A DNA stretch of 14,397 bases. It comes from an uncultured Chloracidobacterium sp. Lineage in GTDB: Bacteria; Acidobacteriota; Blastocatellia; Pyrinomonadales; Pyrinomonadaceae. Both the position numbers and the translations under genes were made by a program. The notes below the pieces were generated by a model. It saw only the letters and a program-made list of their open reading frames with translations. It was not told where the DNA came from and searched no databases. Positions 13,571 through 14,397 of this stretch are shown one piece after another (the stretch's first letter is position 1; each line of letters opens with the position of its first letter). Location of the stretch: the NCBI GenBank assembly GCA_937941715.1, contig CALDGX010000022.1, positions 1-14,397 on the forward strand, written 5' to 3'.

Positions 13571-14397
13571 ATGAGTTGGAACGTAGAAGTTATTAGACGG
13601 GATTTCCCGATACTGGCGACCGAGGTTAACGGTAAGCCACTGGTTTATTTAGACAATGGTGCATCATCGCAGGTGCCGCAATTGGTCATTGACCGCACGT
13701 CAAGATACCTCGCCGAGGAGCATTCAAATATTCATCGCGGGGTTCACTACTTGTCTCAAAATGCTACGACCGCATATGAGGCGGCCCGCGAAAAGGTCAA
13801 ACGATTCATCAACGCTCCCGACGTCAACTGCTGCATATTTGTCCGCGGCACGACCGAGGGAATCAACCTCGTGGCCCACTCTTATTCAAAAGCGTTTATC
13901 AACGAGGGCGACGAGATCATCGTGTCCCAGATGGAACATCACTCCAACATTATTCCGTGGCAGGTCGCCGCGGAAGAACACGGTGCGATATTGCGTGTGA
14001 TACCGATGAACGAGCGGGGAGAGTTGATCATTGACGAATATGAAAATCTGTTGAATGTACGGACAAAGATCGTCGCCGTTTCGCACGTCTCGAACAGTCT
14101 GGGAACTGTTAACCCGATCAAGAAAATGATCGAAACGGCTCACAAATTCGGTGTGCCGGTGTGTGTCGATGCGGCACAGAGTGTTCCGCATTTTCCGGTC
14201 GATGTACAGGATCTGGACGCGGACTTTTTTGTATTTTCCGGACATAAGATGTTTGGCCCGACCGGCAGCGGCGTGATGTACGGCAAGCGCGAATGGCTCG
14301 ATAAGATGCCTCCGTACCAGACCGGCGGCAGTCAGATCAGAACCGTAAGTTTTGAAAAGACCACTTATGCACCGCTGCCGGCAAAATTTGAGGCCGG
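13571..14397 (+). CDS. sufS: Cysteine desulfurase SufS, 3' end outside the window
   Basis: The first 275 residues of a class II PLP-dependent cysteine desulfurase are present and the frame is open to the right edge. Key residues fall at the same numbers as in E. coli SufS: His123 (M-E-H-H-S-N, stacks on PLP), Asp200 and Gln203 (D-A-A-Q-S), and the PLP lysine Lys226 (S-G-H-K-M-F-G-P-T-G). It removes sulfur from cysteine for Fe-S assembly. The active-site cysteine would lie beyond the window. AGGAAAG just before the ATG at 13571 is a good ribosome-binding site. It follows sufD by 49 bases in the same direction. A SufE or SufU partner, if present, must be further right. Confidence 0.96.
   Translation, partial: MSWNVEVIRRDFPILATEVNGKPLVYLDNGASSQVPQLVIDRTSRYLAEEHSNIHRGVHYLSQNATTAYEAAREKVKRFINAPDVNCCIFVRGTTEGINLVAHSYSKAFINEGDEIIVSQMEHHSNIIPWQVAAEEHGAILRVIPMNERGELIIDEYENLLNVRTKIVAVSHVSNSLGTVNPIKKMIETAHKFGVPVCVDAAQSVPHFPVDVQDLDADFFVFSGHKMFGPTGSGVMYGKREWLDKMPPYQTGGSQIRTVSFEKTTYAPLPAKFEA

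Overview
The window looks like a piece of a Gram-negative bacterial chromosome with moderately high GC. Several products carry Sec signal peptides, one is a predicted outer-membrane barrel, and the SUF cluster is led by an Rrf2-family regulator. The overall style (SUF with Rrf2, short ATG/TTG starts, extended -10 promoters, exported proteins ending their signal in A-x-A-Q) recalls Acidobacteriota, perhaps Blastocatellia/Pyrinomonadales. That taxonomic guess is inference only. There are no tRNAs, rRNAs, insertion sequences, phage genes or CRISPR repeats. Coding density is high and the longest gap without a gene is 248 bases.

Layout. (1) 58-723 (-): an exported thioredoxin-fold protein with a one-cysteine active-site motif. 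It is divergent from 895-1326 (+), an unrecognised 143-residue protein followed by a terminator. (2) 1415-2179 (-): an RNase Z-like metallo-beta-lactamase-fold hydrolase, divergent from (3) rrf2-sufB (2314-4243, +), the first part of a SUF iron-sulfur assembly locus. (4) 4294-5850: a self-contained regulated unit. It has a TTGACA-N17-TAGCAT promoter, a yybP-ykoY (Mn2+) riboswitch aptamer, a terminator that competes with the aptamer P1 stem, a DUF2490-like outer-membrane barrel gene, an iota-type carbonic anhydrase gene (COG4337, HHSSLP signature), and a strong terminator. (5) 5859-14397 (+): ten further genes with gaps of 2-49 bases or overlaps, so they look like one long operon. In order they are RidA, an SbtA-family bicarbonate transporter, an exported RidA, a small membrane protein, a PhzF-like isomerase, a GNAT acetyltransferase, a small zinc-ribbon protein, SufC, a GT-C (GT39-like) membrane glycosyltransferase, SufD and SufS. 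SufS runs off the right edge.

How the parts may work together. Rrf2, SufB, SufC, SufD and SufS make up an Fe-S assembly system whose gene block is split by about 5.2 kb. The most interesting stretch lies inside that split: an ON-type Mn2+ riboswitch in front of a barrel protein and an iota-carbonic anhydrase, followed shortly by a bicarbonate transporter. The diatom founder of the iota-CA class was reported to prefer Mn2+, and later structures described metal-free members. A Mn2+ riboswitch controlling such a gene is therefore a pointed hint about metal use or Mn-linked CO2/bicarbonate handling. This module is visible in the sequence, but its physiology is inference.
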